Shown here: in pieces, positions 35,539 to 44,226 of the stretch
Layout: every line of letters starts with the position of its first letter
How positions within the stretch are numbered: position 1 is the stretch's first letter
Source of the DNA: Fundidesulfovibrio soli
GTDB taxonomy: Bacteria > Desulfobacterota > Desulfovibrionia > Desulfovibrionales > Desulfovibrionaceae
Direction: 5' to 3'
DNA length: 64,000 nt
Assembly: GCF_022808695.1 (NCBI RefSeq)
Contig: NZ_JAKZKW010000015.1
Coordinates: forward strand, 31,177-95,176
Program-made: the position numbers and the translations under genes
The notes under the pieces: model-generated
Told to the model about the DNA's origin: nothing
Databases searched by the model: none
What the model saw: only the letters and a program-made list of their open reading frames with translations

Positions 35539-37080
35539 GTGGCGCTGTCTCGGGTGCTGTCCGCCGCCCTGGCGGGGGTGGAGGCCCACACCATCGTCCT
35601 GGAATGCGACCTGGCCCGCCAGGGCATGCCGTCCTTCACCATGGTGGGGCTGGCCGAGGGGGCCGTGCGCGAGAGCAAGGAGCGCGTGTTCGCCGCGCTC
35701 AAGAACCGGGGCTTCAAGCTGCCGCCCTCGCGCATCACGGTGAACCTGGCCCCGGCAGACGTCCGCAAGGAGGGCAGCGGCTACGACCTGCCCCTGGCCC
35801 TGGCCCTGCTTTCCGCCGCCGAAATACTCCCCGCTTCGACCCTCACCGGCTACTTCCTGGCCGGGGAACTCTCCCTCACGGGCGAACTCAAGCCCGTCTC
35901 GGGCATCCTGCCCCTGGCCATCCGGGCCCGGCAGGAGGGCGCGCGCGGCCTGCTGCTGCCCGCAGAGAACGCCCAGGAGGCCAGCGTGGTCAAAGGCCTG
36001 GACGTGTTCGCCATCTCCAGCCTGGACGAGGCCGTGCGCTTCCTGGCCGGGGAGCAGACCCTGGCCCCCGTGGCCTTCGACGACTCCGTGCTGGCCCCGC
36101 CCGTGGAGGCCTTCCCCCTGGACTTCGCCGAGGTCAAGGGACAGGAGCACGCCAAGCGCGCCATCGAGATAGCCGCCGCCGGGGGCCACAACCTGCTGTT
36201 CATGGGGCCGCCGGGCTCGGGCAAGACCATGCTGGCCAAGCGCATCCCCACGGTGCTGCCGCCGCTGACCTTCGACGAGGCCCTGGAGGTCACGCGGGTC
36301 TATTCCGTTGCCGGGGAGCTGGCCCGGGGCGGCAGGCTCATCACCACGCGGCCCTTCCGCTCGCCGCACCACACCATCTCGGACGCCGGGCTCATCGGCG
36401 GAGGCGGGGTGCCCAGGCCCGGGGAGGTCTCCCTGGCGCACCGGGGCGTATTGTTCCTGGATGAATTGCCGGAGTTCAAGAAGAGCGTGCTGGAGGTGCT
36501 GCGCCAGCCCATCGAGGACGGCCGCGTGACCATCGCCCGCGCCGCCGTGAGCCTGACCTATCCGGCCGGATTCATGCTGGTGGCGGCCATGAACCCCTGC
36601 CCCTGCGGCTACCACGGCGATGAGCGTCACCCCTGCACCTGCACCGGGGCCAAGGTGCGGGCGTACCGCTCGCGGCTCTCCGGGCCGCTCCTGGACCGCA
36701 TCGACCTCCAGGTGGAGGTGCCCGCGGTGCCCTACAAGGACCTGAAGGCCGACTCCGGCCGCGTGGACTCGGCCACCATGCGCCACAGGGTGCTGGCTGC
36801 GCGGGCCGTGCAGGCCACGCGCTTCGCCGGAACCAGAATCCTCACCAACAGCCAGCTCTCGGGCAAGGCCCTGGGAACCTTCTGCCCCATCGGGGAAGAG
36901 GGACACCGCTTCCTGGAAATGGCCAACTCCCGCCTTGGGCTCTCCGCCCGGGCTCATACGCGCATCCTGCGCCTGGGCCGCACAATCGCCGACCTGGATG
37001 GAAGCAGCGACATCCGCGTGGAGCACCTGGCCGAAGCCATCAATTACCGGAATCTGGACAGGGGCGCGGGCGGTTCATAG
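35539..37080 (+). CDS. comM: YifB/ComM-type AAA+ ATPase
   Basis: A 513-residue Mg-chelatase-like AAA+ protein, homologue of ComM, a hexameric helicase that promotes branch migration in recombination of incoming DNA. N-terminal Lon-S5-like domain (about 1-150), Walker A GPPGSGKTM (about 226), Walker B GVLFLDELPEF, and the Cys-rich insert NPCPCGYHGDERHPCTC that probably binds zinc. GTG start with GGAGG ahead. Confidence 0.92.
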   Translation: MALSRVLSAALAGVEAHTIVLECDLARQGMPSFTMVGLAEGAVRESKERVFAALKNRGFKLPPSRITVNLAPADVRKEGSGYDLPLALALLSAAEILPASTLTGYFLAGELSLTGELKPVSGILPLAIRARQEGARGLLLPAENAQEASVVKGLDVFAISSLDEAVRFLAGEQTLAPVAFDDSVLAPPVEAFPLDFAEVKGQEHAKRAIEIAAAGGHNLLFMGPPGSGKTMLAKRIPTVLPPLTFDEALEVTRVYSVAGELARGGRLITTRPFRSPHHTISDAGLIGGGGVPRPGEVSLAHRGVLFLDELPEFKKSVLEVLRQPIEDGRVTIARAAVSLTYPAGFMLVAAMNPCPCGYHGDERHPCTCTGAKVRAYRSRLSGPLLDRIDLQVEVPAVPYKDLKADSGRVDSATMRHRVLAARAVQATRFAGTRILTNSQLSGKALGTFCPIGEEGHRFLEMANSRLGLSARAHTRILRLGRTIADLDGSSDIRVEHLAEAINYRNLDRGAGGS

Positions 37081-37125
37081 AGGTTTTGCATACGTTAGGT
37101 CACGACGTTGGGGTGAGGAAAAACT

Positions 37126-37911
37126 ATGAATAGCAAGATATCCCTGACGAAAGCAGATCTTGAGAAAAAGCTTCATCAGCAGCTTGAGTATATACAAAGA
37201 TCAGCGGAGCTGTTTGACGCAGGTCATGAAGATGAAGCAATTCGACTAGCTGTCCCAATTCGAGTTTTGGTTCATCAGACAAAACACTCTCATTCCCTGC
37301 TTGACCAACTCGGCATGAAGGGGGTGAAGTTCTTCGATTCTTCCTTTGTCTTGATCAGAGAGAGTTTGGTGCCGCATTCCGGGTTAGTTTTTATGGATGG
37401 AGCAGAGGCAAAATTTATTCCACCTCTCGATATGGCAGGCCTAGAGTTTAGGAAAGTCGATTTTGAGGACTGGTGGAATGGGAATGTTTTTCGAGACTCA
37501 AATGATAATTTGTACACTAGGAAAAACTTGATTCTTACTGCTGCAGACCAAGATGGTGGAGCCCATGTTGATCCTGCGCTAGAGCATATATATGAAGGCT
37601 TGCTTAGAAAAAATACACACGGATGGAATAGTAAGGATCAAGATGGTAAAGATGTTTTTTGGTCTCCAGTCTATCCATCTATCCGCCAAATTGCCCATGA
37701 GGTTCTAAAAACATTGATCGATGGGTATGGCAAGCAAACTTGCTATGCAGGGCCAATGCTCGTTGGTGGAGTATCAGTGTCGAATGACCCCCCTCCATGG
37801 GCGGCTTATATGCAGGCAAAAGGTAAGAATAAAATTCAACGAAACGGCCCTTGTCATTGTGGGAGTGCGAAGAAATATAAGGCGTGCTGCTATTTGACTA
37901 AAAATACTTGA
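37126..37911 (+). CDS. SEC-C motif protein, AT-rich
   Basis: A 261-residue protein. The body (about 1-235) is not recognised: a helical N terminus (LEKKLHQQLEYIQRSAELF) and a mixed middle. The C terminus is a SEC-C zinc motif (NGPCHCGSAKKYKACC), as in SecA and many stand-alone or defence-associated proteins. Base content is plainly lower in GC than comM just upstream, and codons end mostly in A/T, indicating recent acquisition. GTGAGGA precedes the start. No mobility gene is near. Confidence 0.75.
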   Translation: MNSKISLTKADLEKKLHQQLEYIQRSAELFDAGHEDEAIRLAVPIRVLVHQTKHSHSLLDQLGMKGVKFFDSSFVLIRESLVPHSGLVFMDGAEAKFIPPLDMAGLEFRKVDFEDWWNGNVFRDSNDNLYTRKNLILTAADQDGGAHVDPALEHIYEGLLRKNTHGWNSKDQDGKDVFWSPVYPSIRQIAHEVLKTLIDGYGKQTCYAGPMLVGGVSVSNDPPPWAAYMQAKGKNKIQRNGPCHCGSAKKYKACCYLTKNT

Positions 37912-38104
37912 AATTCATGGGTGGTAGATCTTCATTGGCGAAAGTGAAACGGTCACAAATCTTTCTCCAAGGTCTTTTGTAAAACTCAAACACAAATCTT
38001 GCTACAATAGAGTGAGCCGCTTCCATAAGGTGCTCCGTCCCGTTGTGGGTTCCGGGCATTCGCCGGATTGATGAACACACATCATACCCAGGCCGGGCGG
38101 CGTG

Positions 38105-38132
38105 TCTCCCCATATAGGGCTATGTGGGGAGA
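38105..38132. terminator. Hairpin between convergent genes
   Basis: Twelve-pair stem TCTCCCCATATA/TATGTGGGGAGA with a 4-nt loop, between the SEC-C gene and the converging histidine kinase gene. No T tract; terminator role likely only from position. Confidence 0.5.
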
Positions 38133-38155
38133 AAGTTGAAATTATCCGCTGCGCC

Positions 38156-40315
38156 TCACTCCACCCCCAGCGGCAGCCTGATGATGAACGTGGTCCCCTC
38201 GCCGGGGGCCGAGCGCACCTGGAACGTCCCGCGGTGGTTGCCGGTGACGATGAAGTAGCTCACGGAAAGCCCGAGCCCCGTGCCCGCCCCCACGTCCTTG
38301 GTGGTGAAGAAGGGCTCGAACACCTTTTTGCGCACGTCCTCGTCCATGCCGGGACCGTTGTCCTCCACCTCCAGCACGGCGTAGTCGCTCCCGGCGCGCA
38401 GGCGCAGCGTGATGCGCAGGGGCTCGTCCTTGACGGGCCGGTCCACGCCGGCCTGGGCGGCGTTGTCCAGCAGGTTGAAGACCACCTGCTGGATCTCCTG
38501 GGGCGAGCAGGGCACCTTGGGCATTCCGGGCTGGTAGTCCCTCACGATCTCGATGCGCCTGAAATCGTACTTCTTTTTCAGGTCGTAGTGGGTGGCTGCG
38601 ATCTCCAGGGTGTTCTCCAGCAGCTCGGCCATGTCGGTGGGCGCATGCCTGGAGGAGCTCTTGCGCGTGAAGCTGAGCATGTTCTGCACGATCCTGGCGG
38701 CGCGCTCCCCCGAGTGTTTGATGGCCTCCAGGAATCCGAGGATCTCGCGGTTCTCCAGATAGCGGCGCATGGCCTCCAGGTCGACCCCGGCCTCCGTCGC
38801 GGCCTTGGCGTTGGCGGGCAGCTCCGGCGCGAACCTGCGCAGGATGTTCTGCACGGACTGCAGGATGCCGGCCAGCGGGTTGTTGATCTCGTGCGCCACG
38901 CCCGCAGCGAGCCCGCCCACGCTGAGCATCTTTTCGGTCTGCACCATGAGCTCGCGCATGCGGATGCGCTCGGAGATCTCCGTGAAACTGACCACGAGCA
39001 TGTTCTCCCCTGTCTTGAAGGCGTGCACCTCGAAGGTCCCGGAGATGGCGCCATCCTTGTAGGGGGTCTCGAAGGACTGGGGGGGCAGCTCGCCCAGGGC
39101 GACACGCAGGTATGTCTCGGGGATGTGGGTGTTCTGCAGGGCCGGGAAGGCCTGCAGCAGCGTCTTGCCGTAGAGCTCCTTGTGGTTGATGCCCAGGATG
39201 CGGTCCGCCGTGAGGTTGGCCAGGGTGAAACGAAGTTCGCCGCTCTGTTCCAACGTATAGAGATGCATGGCCGACGGGGAACTCTCCACGATGCTTCGGA
39301 ACCGCTCCTCCGAGCGGCGCAGTGCCTCCTCCGCGCGGATGCGCTCGGAGAGGTCAACGAGCATGACCACCGCCAGCCTGCCGAAGCGCGACACATGGAA
39401 CCCGAGGTTGCGTACCTTGCCGGACTTGTCGGTCACCTCCCATTCGGAAGGCGGAATCGTTTCGCCGGACGGCTCGGTGCTGGAGAACCGCTCTTTCCAG
39501 CTGTTCCTGACCCTCTCCCGCAGATCCGGGTCAGGGTAGGCCTGCGGCCACCATGCGTCGATGGTGGGCACGTCTTGGGGCATATAGCCCAGCAGCCGCG
39601 TGAAGGCGGGGTTGATGCTGAGCGACCCCGACGTGAGGTCTGTGACGGCGATGGGCAGGGGCGACGCCTCGATGAGCCTGCGGGAGTATTCCTCCTGCTC
39701 GCGCAGCAGCAGCTCGGCGTGCTTGCGGGTGGAGATGTCCATGGTGAAGCCGTGGATGGTCTCCTCGCCGGTGAGCGGGTCGGCTATCAGGCTGGCGCTG
39801 GTCGAGACCCAGACGGTGCCCCCGTCCGAGCGTTTGCGGAGGCTCTCGAAGTTGTACACGGAACCGTGTTCACGCAGGCTCGCCAGCAATTGGTCGCGGC
39901 GCTGCGGGTCGACGTAGAGGTCCTCCCCGATTTGAGTGACGGCGCGAAGCAGGGCTTTGGGGCTGTCGTACCCGTGGATGCGGGCCAGGGCGGGGTTCGC
40001 GAAGAGGAAGCGGCCTTCGGGGGTGGTGCGGAAGATGCCGATGGGCGCGGTCTCCACGAGGTGGCTCAACCGCTCCTCCGCCGTGCGCACGGCGGAGCCC
40101 TGGGTCTCGGCCTGGCGTTTCACCTGGATCAGGGCCAGGTAGAGCAGGATCGCGGTAATCACCACGAAGAACCAGCCCTTGAACATGCCTGCCAGGACCA
40201 GCATGCCCGGGGCGTTGGCGAAGAGCGCCCCCATGAGCTTGTCGGACGTGAAGATCCACAGCGCGCTCAGCACGGCGTACGTGACGGCGACCCTGGTCGG
40301 GGTCGGGTTGAACAT
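38156..40315 (-). CDS. Membrane PAS sensor histidine kinase
   Basis: A 719-residue kinase. Two N-terminal membrane segments (about 10-25, 40-62) with almost no periplasmic loop, three PAS domains (about 80-200, 205-325, 340-450), the phosphoacceptor box GVAHEINNPLAGIL (His about 473) and HATPase domain (NLLDNAAQAG, EDNGPGMDE, GTGLGLSVSYFIV). HEINNPL-type kinases belong to the NtrB/ZraS-like group. No response regulator gene is adjacent, so its partner is elsewhere. GGGAGG precedes the start. Confidence 0.9.
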   Translation of the reverse strand: MFNPTPTRVAVTYAVLSALWIFTSDKLMGALFANAPGMLVLAGMFKGWFFVVITAILLYLALIQVKRQAETQGSAVRTAEERLSHLVETAPIGIFRTTPEGRFLFANPALARIHGYDSPKALLRAVTQIGEDLYVDPQRRDQLLASLREHGSVYNFESLRKRSDGGTVWVSTSASLIADPLTGEETIHGFTMDISTRKHAELLLREQEEYSRRLIEASPLPIAVTDLTSGSLSINPAFTRLLGYMPQDVPTIDAWWPQAYPDPDLRERVRNSWKERFSSTEPSGETIPPSEWEVTDKSGKVRNLGFHVSRFGRLAVVMLVDLSERIRAEEALRRSEERFRSIVESSPSAMHLYTLEQSGELRFTLANLTADRILGINHKELYGKTLLQAFPALQNTHIPETYLRVALGELPPQSFETPYKDGAISGTFEVHAFKTGENMLVVSFTEISERIRMRELMVQTEKMLSVGGLAAGVAHEINNPLAGILQSVQNILRRFAPELPANAKAATEAGVDLEAMRRYLENREILGFLEAIKHSGERAARIVQNMLSFTRKSSSRHAPTDMAELLENTLEIAATHYDLKKKYDFRRIEIVRDYQPGMPKVPCSPQEIQQVVFNLLDNAAQAGVDRPVKDEPLRITLRLRAGSDYAVLEVEDNGPGMDEDVRKKVFEPFFTTKDVGAGTGLGLSVSYFIVTGNHRGTFQVRSAPGEGTTFIIRLPLGVE

Positions 40316-40446
40316 GCTGCGCGCCTCCCGAAAAGTATGGCCGAAGTTATGAAGCCAGAGGCTTCGGGCCGGAAGCCTGATTCTTGGGATAAACTATACG
40401 ATGGAGGTGGCGGGGTCCAGCCTCAAGCCCTGTGCGGGCATGAGGC

Positions 40447-40839
40447 TCAGGCCACGGCCAGGCTGGAGCGGGAGCGGGCGGCGTCCGAGCGCAGCAGGTC
40501 GCGGGCCTTGGCGTAGGCGCGCAGGCCCTTGCGCCAGGCTGGGTCGGGATGGTCGGGAGGCGGGGCCGCCAGGTCAGGCCCGGCTTCACTCCAGGCGGCC
40601 TCGAAGACGCGTTCGGAGGCTTTCTGGGCCTCGCTTCCGGTCTGTGCGGCCAGCGCCGACTTGGCCAGGGCGCCTCCCAGGCTCGAACCGTTGCGGCTGT
40701 CGGGGTCGATGAGCACCTGGCGGGAGCTGTAATCCAGCCCGAAGCCGCCGATGCGCATGCCGAAAGCCCGCGTGACCACGCGCGCCGAGAGAGCGTCGAA
40801 GGGGGGATTGGCGGTGTTGCCGGTACGTGAAACTTCCAT
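40447..40839 (-). CDS. Hypothetical small protein
   Basis: A 130-residue soluble protein, not recognised. It has a short N-terminal part with RIGGFGLDYSSRQVLIDP and an Ala-rich helical C terminus. AGGAG precedes the start at 40839. It lies 131 bp upstream of the kinase gene on the same strand. Confidence 0.5.
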   Translation of the reverse strand: MEVSRTGNTANPPFDALSARVVTRAFGMRIGGFGLDYSSRQVLIDPDSRNGSSLGGALAKSALAAQTGSEAQKASERVFEAAWSEAGPDLAAPPPDHPDPAWRKGLRAYAKARDLLRSDAARSRSSLAVA

Positions 40840-41263
40840 GGACGGACTCCTGGGGCGGTGGCCCCGATCGATGTGCGCCACGACAAGAGGGCGCGGTTCC
40901 CGTCCATGGAAACCGAGTGAGGCGAACAAAAGATAGGCTGGAGTCGGAAGTTTGGCAAGAGGTGGGAAAAATCTTCATCTCAAGCGAAATCCGTGCCATG
41001 GTGGTCTCGAAACCTGCGGGGGCGGGCCCTTCTTCCGCGCCGTCATCTCCGCCCGATGCGGGTTTGCTGCGTCCGTAACAATACGATCGTTGCGTTGGCG
41101 TCCGTAACTGCCCGTCAGCCCTGATCTCCGGTGGGCTTCGCCGGGAATGTCACGCATTCTCCGGTGGGGCGTCACAGAAACGTCACATACTGTTTTTAGC
41201 TTCCGCAGGTCGCCGGAGAGCTTCTCCGGCTGTCAACCATCCACCCTCAGGGAGGCTCATCCA
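40840..41263. promoter_or_regulatory. pstS upstream region
   Basis: About 420 bp with no gene; it separates divergent transcripts and carries the Pho box of pstS. No other element recognised. Confidence 0.5.
41149..41187 (+). promoter_or_regulatory. Pho box upstream of pstS
   Basis: Two identical 7-mers CGTCACA (41170-41176 and 41181-41187) separated by GAAA: the 7-4-7, 11-bp direct-repeat layout bound by PhoB. A third GTCAC at 41149 is exactly 22 bp further upstream. Ends 76 bp before pstS. Confidence 0.85.
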
Positions 41264-42073
41264 ATGAAAAAAATTTCCGCATTCCTCTTCGCCATGCTGC
41301 TCATGGCGGGTGTCGCCCAGGCACAGTCCATCCGCATCGACGGCTCCACCACCGTGCTGCCCGCCATGCAGAAGATCGTCGAGGCCTACATGAAGGCCAA
41401 CCCCGGCGTGAACATCACCGTCTCCGGCGGCGGCTCCGGCAACGGCATCAAGGCCATCATCGACGGCACCACCGACATCGCCATGTCCTCGCGCGAGATG
41501 AAGCCCAAGGAATTCGACGCCGCCAAGGAAAAAGGCCGCGTGGTCAAGCCGGTGGAGATCGCCATGGACGCCCTGGCCCCCATCGTCAACCCGGCCAACC
41601 CCGTCACCAGCCTGACCGCCGAGCAACTCCAGGGCATCTACGCCGGCAAGATCAAGAATTGGAAGGAAGTGGGCGGCGACGACAAGGAGATCGTGGTCAT
41701 CTCCCGCGATACCTCCTCCGGCACCTACGAAGCCTGGCAGGAGCTGATCATGAAGGACCAGAAGGTCACCCCCGCCGCCCTGCTGCAGGCCTCCTCCGGC
41801 GCGGTGCTCCAGGTGGTGAGCAAGAACAAGTACGCCATCGCCTACGACGGCTACGCCTACGTGAACAACACCGTGAAGGCCCTGAAGGTCAACGGCGTGC
41901 AGGGCGGCGAGAAGTCCGTGGCCGACAAGAGCTACCCGGTCTCCCGCCCGCTGTTCATCATCCTGCCCGAATCCGCCTCCGCCGACGCGAAGAAGTTCGT
42001 GGACTTCATCATGGACCCGGCCAAGGGCCAGAAGATCATCGCCGAAGTGGGCTACTTCCCGGTCAAGAAATAG
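41264..42073 (+). CDS. pstS: Phosphate ABC transporter binding protein PstS
   Basis: A 269-residue periplasmic phosphate-binding protein. Signal peptide 1-20; phosphate contacts in IDGSTTVLPAM, SGGGSGNGIKAIIDGTTDIAMSSR (in parts SGGGSGNG and DGTTDIAMSSR) and SRDTSSGTYEAWQE are typical. The start at 41264 is chosen over an upstream frame because it begins the signal peptide. Followed by a strong hairpin that would make it more abundant than the permeases. Confidence 0.95.
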   Translation: MKKISAFLFAMLLMAGVAQAQSIRIDGSTTVLPAMQKIVEAYMKANPGVNITVSGGGSGNGIKAIIDGTTDIAMSSREMKPKEFDAAKEKGRVVKPVEIAMDALAPIVNPANPVTSLTAEQLQGIYAGKIKNWKEVGGDDKEIVVISRDTSSGTYEAWQELIMKDQKVTPAALLQASSGAVLQVVSKNKYAIAYDGYAYVNNTVKALKVNGVQGGEKSVADKSYPVSRPLFIILPESASADAKKFVDFIMDPAKGQKIIAEVGYFPVKK

Positions 42074-42089
42074 GTTCACAACCTGAAAC

Positions 42090-42123
42090 GGCCCTCCCCC
42101 GCGAACCGGGGGAGGGCCTTTTT
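42090..42123 (+). terminator. Intra-operon terminator/attenuator between pstS and pstC
   Basis: Perfect 12-bp stem GGCCCTCCCCCG/CGGGGGAGGGCC, 5-nt loop, then five T, ending 10 bp before pstC. It should reduce read-through so that PstS exceeds PstCA. Confidence 0.9.
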
Positions 42124-42133
42124 CGGAGCTTAC

Positions 42134-43027
42134 GTGGCAATCAACAGAAAGCTCAAGGACGACCTGATCCGGTACTTCTTCCTGGTCACGGCCATGATCT
42201 CCATCATCGCCCTGGGGCTGATCATGGTCTACCTCTTCCTGGAAGGCCTGCCGCTCTTCAAGACCGTCACCGTGAGCGACTTCCTGTTCGGGCGGTTCTG
42301 GTACCCCACGGCCGACCCGGGCGAATTCGGCATCATGCCGCTCATCGTGGCCTCTCTGGCCGTCACCCTGCTGTCGTCCTGCATCGCCATCCCGCTCGGG
42401 GTGATGACGGCGGTGTACCTGGCGGAGATCGCCGGGCCGAAGACGCGCAGCATGTTCAAGCCCATGGTGGAGCTCCTGGCCGCGCTGCCCTCGGTGGTCA
42501 TCGGCTTCTTCGGCATGGTCGTGGTCGCGCCCTTCCTGCAGGACAATTTCGACCTGGCCACCGGCCTGAACATGTTCAACGCCGCCCTGATGCTGGCCTT
42601 CATGTCCGTGCCGACGATCTGCTCCGTCTCGGAGGACGCCATCTACGCCGTGCCCCGCGAACTCAAGGAGGCCTCCCTGGCCCTGGGCGCCACCCACTGG
42701 GAGACCATCCGCCGGGTCGTGCTGCCCGCCTCGCTCTCGGGCGTGTCCACGGCCATCATCCTGGGCATGTCGCGCGCCATCGGCGAGACCATGGTCGTGC
42801 TCATGGTGGCGGGCGGCGCGGCCATGGTGCCCACATCCATATTTTCGGCCATCAGGCCCATGCCTTCCTCCATAGCCGCCGAAATGGCGGAGGCCCCCTT
42901 CCGCTCGGACCACTACCACGCCCTGTTCGCCATCGGCGTGGTGCTGTTCCTGTTCACGCTCGTCTTCAACATCATCGCCAGCCACATAGCCGAGAAGCAC
43001 AAGCAGGTCGGCGCGGCGACACTCTAA
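42134..43027 (+). CDS. pstC: Phosphate ABC transporter permease PstC
   Basis: A 297-residue inner-membrane permease with six segments. The ATPase-docking EAA-like loop is ELKEASLALGATHWETIRRVVLP in parts (EASLALGAT, WETIRRVVLP), followed by SRAIGETMVVLMVAGG. GTG start. PstB must be supplied from elsewhere. Confidence 0.92.
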   Translation: MAINRKLKDDLIRYFFLVTAMISIIALGLIMVYLFLEGLPLFKTVTVSDFLFGRFWYPTADPGEFGIMPLIVASLAVTLLSSCIAIPLGVMTAVYLAEIAGPKTRSMFKPMVELLAALPSVVIGFFGMVVVAPFLQDNFDLATGLNMFNAALMLAFMSVPTICSVSEDAIYAVPRELKEASLALGATHWETIRRVVLPASLSGVSTAIILGMSRAIGETMVVLMVAGGAAMVPTSIFSAIRPMPSSIAAEMAEAPFRSDHYHALFAIGVVLFLFTLVFNIIASHIAEKHKQVGAATL

Positions 43028-43039
43028 GCGGAGGCGGCA

Positions 43040-43909
43040 ATGGAAATCAGCTCCACACTCGTGCGCAGGAGAAAATTCGCCCAGTGGTCCATGTGGAACG
43101 TGTTCCGGGGGGCCTCCCTGGTGAACGCGGCCGCCCTGGGCCTGATCTGCGTGTTCCTGCTGGTCAACGGCCTGCCGGCCATCTCCTGGGAGTTCCTGAC
43201 ACAGCCCCCGCGCGACTCAATGACCGCCGGCGGCATCATGCCCTGCATCGTGGGCACGGTGATCCTTTCGGTGGGGGCCATGCTGGTGGCCTTCCCCTTG
43301 GGAGTCTGCGCGGCCATCTTCCTCAACGAATACGCCCGCCCCGGCCTGACCGTGCGCATCATCCGCCTGGGCATCGCCAACCTGGCGGGCGTGCCCTCGG
43401 TGGTGTTCGGCCTCTTCGGCCTGGCCTTCTTCGTCACCTTCTTCGGCATGGGGGTGAGCATCCTCTCGGGCGTGCTGACCCTGACCATCCTGGTGCTGCC
43501 GGTGATCATCGGCACCGCCGAGGAGGCCCTGAAATCCGTGCCCAACACCTACCGCGAGGCCTCCCTGGGCCTGGGGGCCACCAAGTGGCAGACCATCCGC
43601 CTGGTGGTGCTGCCCGCGGCCCTGCCCGGCATGCTCACCGGGGCCATCCTGGGCCTTTCGCGCGCGGCGGGCGAGACGGCTGCCATCATGTTCACGGCGG
43701 CTGTGTATTACGCCCCGCAGCTGCCCAAATCCATATTCTCAGACGTCATGGCGCTGCCCTACCACATCTACGTGCTGGCCACGGCGGGCACGGACATCGA
43801 GAAGACCCGCCCCCTGCAATACGGCACCGCCCTGGTGCTCATCGCCCTGGTGCTGGGCATGAACCTGATCGCCATCATCTACCGGGCCAAGCTGCAGAAG
43901 AAGCGCTGA
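43040..43909 (+). CDS. pstA: Phosphate ABC transporter permease PstA
   Basis: A 289-residue permease partner of PstC, with six segments. LANLAGVPSVVFGLFGLAFF, TYREASLGLGATKWQTIRLV and SRAAGETAAIMFTAAVYY are characteristic (20 residues or less each). Twelve bp after pstC. The operon ends here with a hairpin; pstB and phoU, normally next, are absent. Confidence 0.93.
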   Translation: MEISSTLVRRRKFAQWSMWNVFRGASLVNAAALGLICVFLLVNGLPAISWEFLTQPPRDSMTAGGIMPCIVGTVILSVGAMLVAFPLGVCAAIFLNEYARPGLTVRIIRLGIANLAGVPSVVFGLFGLAFFVTFFGMGVSILSGVLTLTILVLPVIIGTAEEALKSVPNTYREASLGLGATKWQTIRLVVLPAALPGMLTGAILGLSRAAGETAAIMFTAAVYYAPQLPKSIFSDVMALPYHIYVLATAGTDIEKTRPLQYGTALVLIALVLGMNLIAIIYRAKLQKKR

Positions 43910-43945
43910 TCCGGCCGCCTGTTCTCCTGTCCTCCCGCCACGCGA

Positions 43946-43973
43946 CAGCCCCCGGTTCCAGGACCGGGGGCTG
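43946..43973 (+). terminator. pst operon terminator candidate
   Basis: Perfect 11-bp stem CAGCCCCCGGT/ACCGGGGGCTG, 36 bp after pstA; only a short T run follows. Confidence 0.65.
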
Positions 43974-44226
43974 CCGCCGTTTCGGGGCTGTTCAACCCTC
44001 GTCAACACCTCGGGAGAACGCGAACCCATGTGGGATTCCAAAGGGGGGAACCCCCTTTGGCCGCCGGAGGCGATCCAGGGGCTGCCGGTTCCGGCTAGGC
44101 CATTGTCCGCGTCGCAAGTGAGTCACCCTCGACGGGCTGTGGCCGTTTCCGCGAGGCGGAGGGGGGGCGGGGAGGCTCGGGCCTCCCCGCATCATGTCAC
44201 GGGCGGGAGTGCGCGCAGCCCGGCTG
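43974..44226. other. Intergenic region between pstA and MCP gene
   Basis: Contains REP-like copy B and a further perfect hairpin at 44167-44190 (GCGGGGAGGC/GCCTCCCCGC), which may end the converging chemoreceptor transcript. No gene. Confidence 0.55.
44032..44071. repeat. REP-like dispersed repeat, copy B
   Basis: Inverted copy of the element at 10700-10738: GGGATT, CCAAAGGGGG/CCCCCTTTGG hairpin, then GCCGCCGGAGGC. The changes keep the hairpin paired. Confidence 0.7.
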
